Positions 27,231-36,400 of a stretch of 64,000 nucleotides of DNA are shown here, piece after piece. Source of the stretch: Treponema sp. OMZ 798 (GTDB taxonomy: Bacteria > Spirochaetota > Spirochaetia > Treponematales > Treponemataceae); contig NZ_CP051305.1 in NCBI RefSeq assembly GCF_024181385.1, positions 2,108,001 through 2,172,000 of the forward strand, written 5' to 3'. The notes under the pieces were generated by a model. That model did no database searches. It saw only the letters and a program-made list of their open reading frames with translations, and was not told the origin of the DNA. How positions within the stretch are numbered: the stretch's first letter is position 1; each line of letters starts with the position of its first letter. Both the position numbers and the translations under genes were made by a program.

Positions 27231-28367
27231 ATGAAAAATTGTGTTTACGCGGCATATTCGGAGGAAGATGCCAAGCATTTTATTAAAGAAGTCGGAAGTT
27301 TGTGGAATGTATCTTTAACTTTTGACAGCAGCAAAATAGTAGATCTTTTAAAAGAAAAACATTTTGATTTTGTAATTATAGATGCAGAGTCAGGCGGTCT
27401 TTTTCTACCCGATATCCCTGCATTAATCAAAAACGAATTCCCTCATATCCATGTATTTATTATAATACACTGTAAACAAAATGATTTACAATATAATCTC
27501 TTAAACTCCCATGTATCGAAAGTTTTTGAACTTCCAAAAGATTTAAAAGGCGTATATGACAAAATTGAAAATTTCTTTTTTGAAGAATTTTGTAAGGAAA
27601 AGGAACTTACCTACACGAAAGAAGACGAAAATACACAAATAATAAAAAAAGAAATAATCGGCATAAGCAAGGAAGCATGCGACCTCAGAGAGTTTATTTA
27701 CAGAGCAGCTAACTCAAACCTGCCGGTCCTCCTATCAGGAGAAACAGGCTCAGGAAAGGGATTGACGGCAAATTTAATACATAGACTATCGCATGTCAAA
27801 GACAAAAAATTTATGCCGATAAATGTCAGCTGTATACCGGAATCATTAGCAGAATCTTTTCTATTCGGCACCGAAGAAGGAAGCTTCACAGGCGCAATTA
27901 AAAAAGAAGGAGCCTTTTTTGAAGCCTCCGGAGGGACAATTTTTTTAGATGAGATGGAAACCCTTTCAATGGATATCCAAGCAAAACTTCTGCATGTCCT
28001 AGAATCGGGCCTTATAAGACCCGTCGGTTCGACAAAATCAAAGCAGGTAGAATTCCGCTTGATAGCAGCTGCAAACGAAGATTTACAAAAAATGATTAAC
28101 GAAAAAAAATTCCGCCAAGATCTCTACTATAGGCTGGATGTTCTGCACCATGAAATACCGCCTCTAAGGAACAGAAAAGAAGACATAAAATACATTGTTC
28201 AAGCTTATCTTGCCAAAACAGAAAAAACGATAAGCGATGAAGCTCAAACAAAGCTGAATTTTCATAATTGGCCGGGAAACATAAGAGAATTATTCAACTG
28301 CCTGGACAGGGCCTGCACTCTTGCAGGCCGGGGAGAAAAGATAGAAAATCGTCATATAAAATTCTAG
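27231..28367 (+). CDS. Sigma-54 activator-like AAA+ ATPase without DNA-binding domain
   Basis: 378 residues from ATG 27231 (a TTG at 27216 in the same frame is less likely because it overlaps the -10). Residues 1-120 look like a receiver-type fold: an aspartate is present at the usual phosphorylation position (FVIIDAESGG), but the N-terminal acidic pair is changed. The AAA+ part has GETGSGKG, GSFTGA (a GAFTGA variant, A to S), GGTIFLDEM, RQDLYYRLDVLHHEIPPLRNR and WPGNIREL. It ends a few residues after the ATPase, so the usual Fis-type HTH is missing. It may activate from solution or have another partner. It converges with the gene at 28364, overlapping it by four bases. Confidence 0.87.
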   Translation: MKNCVYAAYSEEDAKHFIKEVGSLWNVSLTFDSSKIVDLLKEKHFDFVIIDAESGGLFLPDIPALIKNEFPHIHVFIIIHCKQNDLQYNLLNSHVSKVFELPKDLKGVYDKIENFFFEEFCKEKELTYTKEDENTQIIKKEIIGISKEACDLREFIYRAANSNLPVLLSGETGSGKGLTANLIHRLSHVKDKKFMPINVSCIPESLAESFLFGTEEGSFTGAIKKEGAFFEASGGTIFLDEMETLSMDIQAKLLHVLESGLIRPVGSTKSKQVEFRLIAAANEDLQKMINEKKFRQDLYYRLDVLHHEIPPLRNRKEDIKYIVQAYLAKTEKTISDEAQTKLNFHNWPGNIRELFNCLDRACTLAGRGEKIENRHIKF

Positions 28368-29464
28368 TCGTTTTCGGCGGGTTTTTGGGTTTGGTGAATA
28401 CCTTTTCCTTTTAGACAAACCGTACCGTCTTTTATAATTATTTGCCCCAAGACATTAACGGGCCTATCCGGATCTATTTTTGACACAAAATCACAAAAAA
28501 CCGGAACAACGCCTTCCAATACCTGCTTTGTATCATAACCGACCAAGAGGTTAAAGGCTGTACTATATGTACCGGTCTGTATATTGGCAGGCATCCCCTT
28601 CCATACTACCCAACAATCAAGATAAAGGAGAGGCTCCTGTTTTACCTGAGCATAAGAATAAATATCCTGTATGTTATCAAAGCCGGGCTCTTCAAAATAG
28701 TCCATCAAAAGTCTGGATTTTTGTTTTATTGAAAAAGAGGCGTTAGATGAAAGAAGCCTGTTTATCTCGACTTGGGCAGCATTATCTCTATGAGCTTTAA
28801 AATATGCTTGGGCATCCGAATAAGCTTGTAATATTTGACTCTGAGTCAAGACATAAATATATGAACCTTCCATATCTACGGCATATTTTCTTTCATTACT
28901 GTCCAATTTAAATTCATCCAAATTAGCTCTCTGGCTGTCTGAAAACTGCCTTGTCTTGCTGATATATGGAACAATAAAAACCAAAGATATAATCGAAATC
29001 CCTAAAACAAGGGCTATAGCAATAAATCTTCCTTTTTTTTCTTCATGGCCAGGTCTGGGAAAAAGAGTCTTTATTTTACCCGACTGAACAAAATTGCCCA
29101 ATTTTTCCGGCGAATTATTCTTACGGATAATGTCCAAGCCTTTTTTTGCAAGTTTACAATTGGGGTTATGTTCAAGAGCTTGTAAATAGTATTCGACAGC
29201 CTCTGTTGTAAGAGAGCGCCTTAATGCCATAGCAGCATAGGTTGACAGCAAATCGGAGTCCGTCGGTTTTATTTGCCTGGCTCTTAAAAAATAATCCATA
29301 GCACCTTGAATATCCCCTGCATAAAAAGACGCCAAACCTAAATAAAAATGAAAGGCAAAAGAGTCCCTGTATTCCACAACATGGGGCTCCAATAAAGAGA
29401 TAACATCATTGTATTTCTTTTTAGATAATAATTTTTTACCTTGATCTACAACGGAAATAGCCAT
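28364..29464 (-). CDS. TPR membrane protein
   Basis: 366 residues. Residues 1-125 carry about three TPR-like helix pairs (NDVISLLEPHVVEYRDSFAFHFYLGLASFYAGD...). One transmembrane helix follows at about 153-175 (FIAIALVLGISIISLVFIV), then an extracytoplasmic part of about 190 residues with no recognised family. The orientation (TPR inside, C domain outside) is inferred from the single helix. It is the last gene of the minus-strand operon, three bases after its neighbour. Its role in the cell envelope is a guess from the neighbours. Confidence 0.75.
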   Translation of the reverse strand: MAISVVDQGKKLLSKKKYNDVISLLEPHVVEYRDSFAFHFYLGLASFYAGDIQGAMDYFLRARQIKPTDSDLLSTYAAMALRRSLTTEAVEYYLQALEHNPNCKLAKKGLDIIRKNNSPEKLGNFVQSGKIKTLFPRPGHEEKKGRFIAIALVLGISIISLVFIVPYISKTRQFSDSQRANLDEFKLDSNERKYAVDMEGSYIYVLTQSQILQAYSDAQAYFKAHRDNAAQVEINRLLSSNASFSIKQKSRLLMDYFEEPGFDNIQDIYSYAQVKQEPLLYLDCWVVWKGMPANIQTGTYSTAFNLLVGYDTKQVLEGVVPVFCDFVSKIDPDRPVNVLGQIIIKDGTVCLKGKGIHQTQKPAEND

Positions 29465-29467
29465 TTT

Positions 29468-30520
29468 TTATTCCTGTATATTTTGTATTGCATTATCTGT
29501 CTGTTGTATTAAATCTTCAATATATTCGTCAGAGGCCATATCAGGATTTGATTCAACTTCAAGAATTTTATCCAATAAAGTCTGTATATATTGGTAATCT
29601 TTTTCGTTTTTAGGATTTGCAGTTTTATCCTGAGGGACAGGGATATTGGTATTAGTATTTTCGTAATCCGCCTCTTTTACATTCCCGTCATTTTTTCTTA
29701 AGAAGTCATAACAGCCTATAAACATTGTTACCCTTAAGCTATTGCCGTTTTCTAAGATTTCGTTAGGCCAAACAAAAAGCAAGGCAGAATCATTATGCGA
29801 ATATTGAGTACTAAACAATCTTCCTTGAACGGTTTTAGGCATCCAGTTAATACTTTGGAGCCTTTCCCAGTTAGCTACATAAATTTGATCCGGCATTTTG
29901 GCTTCCGAATGGTTTATTAAAAACAGACAAGCTAAATCTGAATTTGCAGAAATAACGGCAGAATCTTTTTCAAATTTAGGTTCCAAAACCGTTTCTCTGA
30001 AAATTCCGGTTCTTAGATCCGTATAAAGAGGAATTTTTCTATTCTCTCCGAGCTTCGTATCAAAAAGAGCCTTTAATGCAAATTCTGCCGTAACGCCGCT
30101 TGTATTTTCAACTATAGTTTCAATCTTTAGAAGCGGGCCGCCGGTACCATAAGTCTGTTCCGTAAAGGATAATGTTTGAGTAACATAAAAAGAATCATCA
30201 AAATCATATACAATTTTTATTGAATCTTCATCAGCCTCAATGGTGACGGGTTTTCCCAATCTCTTTTTTAATTCATAAACCTTATTATCCTTATAAACAT
30301 AGAATTTATTGGTACGGCCTAGGGATATGTCATCATAAAGAGGAGTGTATTTTCCCTTTCCTCTGACAGAAAGATTATAGAGACAAAAATTTCCGGTCTT
30401 TCTAAAAACCACCAACTTAAGATTATCTTTTAAAAGTTCGTAATCAGGCAGTGATTTAGCATGTATAAAAAATGTTGTCAAACTTAATAATAAAATTATA
30501 AAATACCTTTTTCCTTTCAT
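29468..30520 (-). CDS. Exported protein of unknown function
   Basis: 350 residues with a clear signal peptide (KRYFIILLLSLTTFFIHA). The body is beta-rich with no recognised catalytic motif. The last 60 residues are acidic and helical (VESNPDMASDEYIEDLIQQ). It overlaps the upstream gene by four bases (30517-30520) and has GAGGAAAAA upstream of the ATG, so it is part of a co-translated set. It is likely periplasmic or outer-membrane associated. Confidence 0.75.
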   Translation of the reverse strand: MKGKRYFIILLLSLTTFFIHAKSLPDYELLKDNLKLVVFRKTGNFCLYNLSVRGKGKYTPLYDDISLGRTNKFYVYKDNKVYELKKRLGKPVTIEADEDSIKIVYDFDDSFYVTQTLSFTEQTYGTGGPLLKIETIVENTSGVTAEFALKALFDTKLGENRKIPLYTDLRTGIFRETVLEPKFEKDSAVISANSDLACLFLINHSEAKMPDQIYVANWERLQSINWMPKTVQGRLFSTQYSHNDSALLFVWPNEILENGNSLRVTMFIGCYDFLRKNDGNVKEADYENTNTNIPVPQDKTANPKNEKDYQYIQTLLDKILEVESNPDMASDEYIEDLIQQTDNAIQNIQE

Positions 30521-31479
30521 TGGCCTTTTTCCTCCAAGAGTTGGTTATACATACTCTGCAAAATTTTAGCTTTTTTTATTAGAGCCTCAATTGCAGCCCG
30601 TCTGGCTTTTGGATCGGAATAATCTGCAGCAGGAGATTCACCATCCGCAGCCATTTCTGAAGTGTATTTAGCATCCATCTTTGCTAAGATTGCCAAAAGC
30701 TCTTGATTTTTTAACTGAAACATTACAAGTTGGTCATGCAGTTCTTCATTCCGCTTTCTTTCTATTTTGAGCTGTTCCGAAAGATCTGCAATCCTGATAT
30801 CGCCACCGGCATCGGAAGATTGTCTTTGATATGCAGCAATAGTCTGCTCATAAATTTTTTTATTTTTTTCCGATTCTTCCGAAAGTTTTAAAAGCTCTTC
30901 ATGACTTATTTTTAAAAGTTTTAAGAGTTCATCCTGTGTAGATGCCTGATCTATAAGGGCAATCTTATATCTGGAAGGTTCAACCTTAGCTGAAGAGGGG
31001 TAATCTATTATAACACGCGAAAAAATAGTTCGGGCATCTTTTAGGCGTCCTGCCATGTAGAGGTTTTCGCCTATCCAGTAATAAGCCGAGGCAGTTTGTC
31101 TGTGATTCGGGTATTTTCTTAAAAAGCCGTATAAAATATTTATGGACTGATCATGCTTCGCAGACAGACAGCATATTCTGCCTTGTTGATAAATAACCTC
31201 TGCTGCCTTAGGACTATTAGGAAAGCGTTTTAAAAAAGTTTCGGCATCTTTTAGGGCAACAGGATAATTGCGGGCTGAGGCATTTGCCATTATAAGCCAG
31301 TAAATAGGCTCATCCAAAGAATTTTTTGAAACTTCAATTGCCTTTTGAAAGGAAAAGAGTGCAGACGACCAGTCAGACCGGGCATAGGCATCCAAGCCGG
31401 ATGACATATAATCTGTATAATTTTGTGTAAAGGCATTTACGGTAAAAAGTAAAAAAAATAAAATTACAATTTTTTTCAT
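30517..31479 (-). CDS. Exported TPR protein, YbgF/CpoB-like
   Basis: 320 residues. Signal peptide (KKIVILFFLLFTVNAFTQ), then TPR-like repeats to about residue 180 (ALKDAETFLKRFPNSPKAAEVIYQQGRI, YWIGENLYMAGRLKDARTIF), then a coiled coil (about 190-265). The repeat style resembles CpoB/YbgF and BamD proteins, but the coiled coil is C-terminal rather than N-terminal. It overlaps rpe and the next gene by four bases each. Probably a periplasmic scaffold. Confidence 0.75.
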   Translation of the reverse strand: MKKIVILFFLLFTVNAFTQNYTDYMSSGLDAYARSDWSSALFSFQKAIEVSKNSLDEPIYWLIMANASARNYPVALKDAETFLKRFPNSPKAAEVIYQQGRICCLSAKHDQSINILYGFLRKYPNHRQTASAYYWIGENLYMAGRLKDARTIFSRVIIDYPSSAKVEPSRYKIALIDQASTQDELLKLLKISHEELLKLSEESEKNKKIYEQTIAAYQRQSSDAGGDIRIADLSEQLKIERKRNEELHDQLVMFQLKNQELLAILAKMDAKYTSEMAADGESPAADYSDPKARRAAIEALIKKAKILQSMYNQLLEEKGQ

Positions 31480-32105
31480 ATTCTTAAATCTCCTGAAAAG
31501 AAAGCTGAACCTGACACAATTACGTCGGCACCGGCATCGATCACCGACCCCACATTTTTTGAATCGATCCCACCATCGACAGAAATCAAATAATTATATT
31601 TTTTTTCTTCACGCAATGACCTTAACCGCTTAACTTTTTCTAAACAATACGGTATAAGCCTTTGTCCTCCGAATCCCGGATTAACACTCATAACCAAGAT
31701 AAGATCTACCAAGGGAGCTATTTCTTCAAGCATTCCGACAGGTGTAGTAGGTACAATGCTTACTCCGGCCTTCATTCCATGAGCACGGATATCGGCAATA
31801 AGTCTGTCTGCATGAATAGATGCTTCAGCATGAAAGGTAAAGTAGTCTGCACCTGCATCTGCAAAGGCTGAGACTAAATTTTCGGGATTATTGACCATTA
31901 GATGCACGTCAAAAACAAGCCCGGAACAAGGCCGTATGGCCTTTATTACCGGAGGTCCGAAGGTTAAATTAGGCACAAACTGCCCATCCATAACATCTAT
32001 GTGAACCCAGTCGCCGCCGTTTTTTTCTATAAAGGTCAATTCTTCCCCTAGTTTTGAAAAATCTGCACTTAAAAGTGAAGGACTTAATTTAAAACACCTA
32101 TCCAT
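31476..32105 (-). CDS. rpe: Ribulose-phosphate 3-epimerase
   Basis: Interconverts ribulose-5-phosphate and xylulose-5-phosphate in the pentose phosphate pathway. TIM-barrel motifs are intact: SPSLLSADFSKLGEEL, HIDVMDGQFVPNLTFGP, FDVHLMVNNPE, FHAEAS, VMSVNPGFGGQ and ISVDGGID; metal ligands His/Asp are present. Start choice: the frame extends to TTG 32126, but a complete promoter ends seven bases before ATG 32105, which gives 209 residues and a normal N terminus (MDRCFKLSPSLLSADF). Confidence 0.95.
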   Translation of the reverse strand: MDRCFKLSPSLLSADFSKLGEELTFIEKNGGDWVHIDVMDGQFVPNLTFGPPVIKAIRPCSGLVFDVHLMVNNPENLVSAFADAGADYFTFHAEASIHADRLIADIRAHGMKAGVSIVPTTPVGMLEEIAPLVDLILVMSVNPGFGGQRLIPYCLEKVKRLRSLREEKKYNYLISVDGGIDSKNVGSVIDAGADVIVSGSAFFSGDLRI

Positions 32106-32112
32106 ATATTCC

Positions 32113-32141
32113 ATATTAGCAAACAAACAAATATATGTAAA
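32113..32141 (-). promoter_or_regulatory. Promoter of rpe, predicted leaderless
   Basis: Minus strand: TTTACA (32136-32141), a 17-base spacer ending in TGC, TAATAT (32113-32118), then seven bases to ATG 32105. No ribosome site is present. It is the most complete example of the leaderless geometry seen in this window. Confidence 0.7.
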
Positions 32142-32158
32142 TAGGTAAATACTAAAAA

Positions 32159-32767
32159 TTAATAAGTAGTATCATCCATTTTCATAAACTCATCCCTGAC
32201 CTTTTGAAGGCGGAGGAGCTCCCTTTTTATCGTCCTCTCATAGTTTAAATCTCCGGAAGCAATGCGGGCTCTTTCATTTTCCCAAAAAGGAAGACTGTCT
32301 AAAAATAAAAATTGGAATTCCCTCATGTTGGCTTTTTCAGCCCATAATTTTGCCTCATTCCAATAAACAAGGGCTGTTTCATAAAATTCTTCAGCCTTAG
32401 ACAAGCTTTCTATGTTCTGTTCTTTCCAAGGATAGTTATAAAAGTATGCAGCCTGCTTATCGAATTTACTTCCCAATCTTAAATGCTGTTCGACCATTTT
32501 AAGGTTGAGGTGCATCATAAACATGTACCGGTATTTTTCCCATTCTTTTTTGGTAGTGATTTTAGCCAAAGCATGGAGGGGATTACAAAAATCTGCATTT
32601 ATGGCCCTTTCGAGCCAATAAATATTTTCGACGATATCATCGGGCTCTTGCTCGTAATGAATATGGTAGAGTTTATAGTATTGTTCCTTATATTCTACAA
32701 AATAAGGGAAAATTTGATTAGAGAAAATAAAAAAACATAAAATTACAAAAAAGAAACGCCTTTTCAT
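32159..32767 (-). CDS. Exported hypothetical protein
   Basis: 202 residues with an N-terminal signal peptide (RRFFFVILCFFIFSNQIFP). The mature part is all-helical and rich in aromatic and charged residues (YWLERAINADFCNPLHAL, AEEFYETALVYWNEAKLWAEKA), which suggests TPR-like packing. No family was recognised. It starts three bases after the tmk stop, so it is almost surely co-transcribed with tmk. Confidence 0.75.
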   Translation of the reverse strand: MKRRFFFVILCFFIFSNQIFPYFVEYKEQYYKLYHIHYEQEPDDIVENIYWLERAINADFCNPLHALAKITTKKEWEKYRYMFMMHLNLKMVEQHLRLGSKFDKQAAYFYNYPWKEQNIESLSKAEEFYETALVYWNEAKLWAEKANMREFQFLFLDSLPFWENERARIASGDLNYERTIKRELLRLQKVRDEFMKMDDTTY

Positions 32768-32770
32768 CGA

Positions 32771-33400
32771 TTATATTTTCGGCAAATTTTTTACAATACT
32801 CCATAATTTCTCGTGAATTTCTTCAATTTGTTCAACGGCGTTAATTATAACTATGTTCATTTTAGGCTCTTTTAACTTGTACTCATCTATAATTTTCTTA
32901 TACTCGTCTTGAACCTTGTATTGAAAAGTTTTTTCTTCGTATATTTCGAGGACATTACTGCGTCCCATTACCCGGCCCATAGAAATATCGACAGGCAGAT
33001 CAAAGAAGAATAGAAATTCCGGGAGGGGAAAGCCTTCATTTTGCAATTTTGCAAGGCCGGCAGCCCCGTCAGCAGCTTGATAGGCAAGACTTGAAAAAAG
33101 ATATCTATCCGAAAAAACAGCCCTGCCCTCATTAACCTGTTTTAGAATACCTTGCAAACCGTAAATATGTTCGCATCGGTCTGCTGCAAATAAACGTGTC
33201 ATAGTTTCAGGAGCAAGTTCAAAGGAACCTTGAAGCGCCGAGCGGATTAGAGTTCCTATAGGGCCTGATGTAGGCTCTTGGGTAAATGAAACAAGAGAGC
33301 CCCTATCTTCAGACTCAAACCTTTCCTTTAAAAGCCTCATCTGGCTCGTAGTCCCTGAGCCGTCTATTCCTTCAAATACAACAAAGTTGGGTAATATCAT
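32771..33400 (-). CDS. tmk: Thymidylate kinase
   Basis: Phosphorylates dTMP to dTDP. The P-loop is FEGIDGSGTTSQMRLL, slightly unusual in having GSGTT rather than GSGKT. TQEPTSGPIG (the DR/EP motif), SDRYLFSSLAYQ and the lid region are present. 209 residues from ATG 33400. An in-frame ATG at 33412 lies inside the predicted -10, so the shorter start is chosen. Confidence 0.92.
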   Translation of the reverse strand: MILPNFVVFEGIDGSGTTSQMRLLKERFESEDRGSLVSFTQEPTSGPIGTLIRSALQGSFELAPETMTRLFAADRCEHIYGLQGILKQVNEGRAVFSDRYLFSSLAYQAADGAAGLAKLQNEGFPLPEFLFFFDLPVDISMGRVMGRSNVLEIYEEKTFQYKVQDEYKKIIDEYKLKEPKMNIVIINAVEQIEEIHEKLWSIVKNLPKI

Positions 33401-33407
33401 GAGGCCT

Positions 33408-33416
33408 ATCATAACA
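33408..33416 (-). promoter_or_regulatory. Extended -10 promoter of tmk
   Basis: Minus strand TGT-TATGAT then seven bases to ATG 33400, without a ribosome site. It faces away from the tamB promoter; the two -10 elements are only about 13 bases apart, so the -35 regions must overlap. Confidence 0.55.
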
Positions 33417-33426
33417 TTTTTTTTTT

Positions 33427-33435
33427 TGATATAAT
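33427..33435 (+). promoter_or_regulatory. Extended -10 promoter of tamB
   Basis: TGA-TATAAT at 33427-33435, then nine bases to the GTG start at 33445. Only a two- or three-base leader is predicted, and the -35 region is poor. Confidence 0.55.
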
Positions 33436-33444
33436 AGTAGTCGA

Positions 33445-36400
33445 GTGGAAAATATAAAAAAAAGGCGCATCATAGAAATTATCGTTTTTCTCGCAATAGT
33501 TGTAAGCTCACTGATAGTTTTTCATCCGGCGGCTAAGGCTTTGGAAGAGCAGCTGGTATATGTAAGGGATAATCTTATAAAGGCAGTGGAAGACGAATTT
33601 GAAATAAAAATTACCTATGCATCTATATCTCCCTCCTTTTTTGATAGAATCAAAATAAGGGATGTTAATATTTACAATGCCGAAACAGGCAACAAAATAG
33701 CGCACTTTTCACTGCTTTATGTAGATTACAGGCTTATCTCATTAATCAAAAAAGATTTTACTTCTGTAGCGGCATCCTTAGGTGTTTATGACGGACTTAT
33801 AGATTTTAACATTGAAAAAAATAAAAATATTTTAAAAAAAATCAAAATAGAAGGAAATATCGATGATCAGATAACAAAAAATCAAAAAAAAGAAGCCGAT
33901 ATAGAATTTTCGGCAGATATATTAAAAATTATTGAAGATAATTTAAAAAAAGTTAAAAATATAAAACCTATAAAGATAGAATTAAAAAATATTGCCTTAA
34001 ATTACAGTAATAAAAATTCAAACGCATCTTTCTATACTTCAAGCGGGAAATTTACATTGAATTCGGGTAAAATTGATTTTTATATAAATTCAAGTCTTAG
34101 ATATAACAGCTTTATACAAACAAATTTTCCGGGGTTCAGTACAATCATAAATATAAACGGTTCATTTTATCCCGACACCGTTTCAGCCTCTTCGATACTA
34201 AACTTTTCAGACATAAGAATAGGAAACATTTATATAAATAAATTTTCGGTATTTGCATCATACTTAGACAAGATAGCTTCAGTTACAACCCTTCAAGACA
34301 TTCAGCCTATTGATGTAAAAGGTTCTTGGAATATGTTGGAAAATATAGGCAGCATAAATCTTGAGTGTAATGACTTAAAACCTCTGTCAGTCATTTCTCC
34401 TTCCGAAGGAATGGATATTCTTAAAGAATTAAAAGATGCAGCTTTTACAGGACATTTTAATTTAAGTTTTGCTAAACCCGAAAAACTTTTATGGGATACA
34501 TCCTTTTCAATTAAACTACCGAAATTTCAAATAGCCGGCAACAAAATTGAAAAATCCATACTCAGTTTTAAGGCCGATGGAGACGAAAACCTTATAAAAC
34601 TTCAAAACTTAAAATTAACTAATTCCGATATAAATTTATCTGCCCAAGGCTCTTACAAAATAAAAGAAATTTTACCTAACTTTTATTTAAATATTTCAAA
34701 ATTTAAATTACAATCGGGTGAAAATATGGCTATGAGCCTAAATGTCTCTTCAAACAAAAATAAAATATTTTTAAAAATTCCCCGTGCCGATATTGGTAAG
34801 GCATCTTTAGAGAACATACAAGGCTTATTGGAGAGAAAAACGGAAAAAACCGATATATATTTTTCCGGAAAAGATCCTACCGGAGGCTTCAGTATTGACG
34901 GTACATGGACTCATCCTTCAAAAGCCGGATCATCCAACAAAAATCCGGGCTATTTAGAGCTTCATGGAACTATCGACTCCATAAGCATTGAAAATATTTA
35001 CAATGGAGCACTCTCTTTTTCCGGATTAACAGTTCCCGGGCAAAGCTTATTGGAAGCTTCAATCGCCCCTGTTCAAATGACAAGCGAATTTTATATATCA
35101 AGCGACTTTGAACACTTTTCGTATAATATAATACAAGCTGTTCTTGCATCTAATTCAAAAAACGGATTTTACAGCTTGTTTTCGCTGCAAGGAAACGAAT
35201 CTTCTCTTAATATAAGCGATATCGATATTCTCTTTAATAATATGAATCTAAGAGGAAACGTAAATTCATCCTTTGAAAAGGATAGCATGATTTTTGATTC
35301 ACTTCTAACCTTAAACGATATAAGTTATAAGGTTTCAGGCCTCTTGACTGATGAAATGATAAGCATTTACGGAGATTATGATCTAAACATAAATATTCTA
35401 AAGGGTGCCGAAAAAAAGTTAAAAGGAACTATGCAGGTAAAAGAGCTTCCCGTTCCGTTTATAGATTCTCTTTTTTCTGCTGATACATCCTTTGAATATG
35501 AAAATAATACAAATTGGGGGCTTACCTGCAATTATGCGAAATTGGAATATCTTGAAACCGATATTACAAAAACTGATGAAAGCCTTGAATTTTATGCTGA
35601 AGGCTATGCAAAACCTACAGAAGTTTTTTTTCATAACGTAAAAGCAGGAATAAAGAATAAACAGCTTGAAGGAACTGCAGCCTTTAATTTAATTCCTTCT
35701 TCAGATGAAAATATTAGTCAATATGCAGCCAATCTTTCTCTTGCGGATAAAAATAAAAAGGAAAACTTTATATTCAACTCATTATTTACCATTTCGGATA
35801 AAATTTACTTTGATGGAACATGTAAAATAACAGATATATCGCTTAAACGTTTTTTAAAAAAACAAAGGCCTGAAAATAAAATCGAAGCCGAATTTGTTTT
35901 TCTCGGGAACCAAGATTCTCTTTCGGTAAAAGCCGACTTAAAAAATATATCGTTTAATCTAAACGGTCAAAATATTGAAGGAAGGGCTGCAGCCTTTATC
36001 GATAACGATAAGATGAATCTTTATGAATCATCCTTTAAATGGGGAGGGCATAAGATTAATAACATCGAAGCCTTTATAAATCCTTCAGAGCAAAAAGGAG
36101 CCCTTACATTTTTATATGAGATGGAACCAAAAAAACAGGGTAATAAAGAAACCCAGGATACAAGGGCTTCTTTTTCTTTTAATTTTATATCTACAGCAGA
36201 TAAAAAAAACACGGAAAACCAAAACATAATCGAAAAAACTCTTAGCCTGACTTCCCATTTTAACATTGAGATGAAGATATCCGATTGGATTCTCGCAGGT
36301 AAAAAAGGAGAGGAAAGCATCAAAGCTTCATTGGTAAAAGAACCCAGTATTATAGCTTTGTATGCCGGCAACAATGACGAAATATACGGTTTTAAAACAG

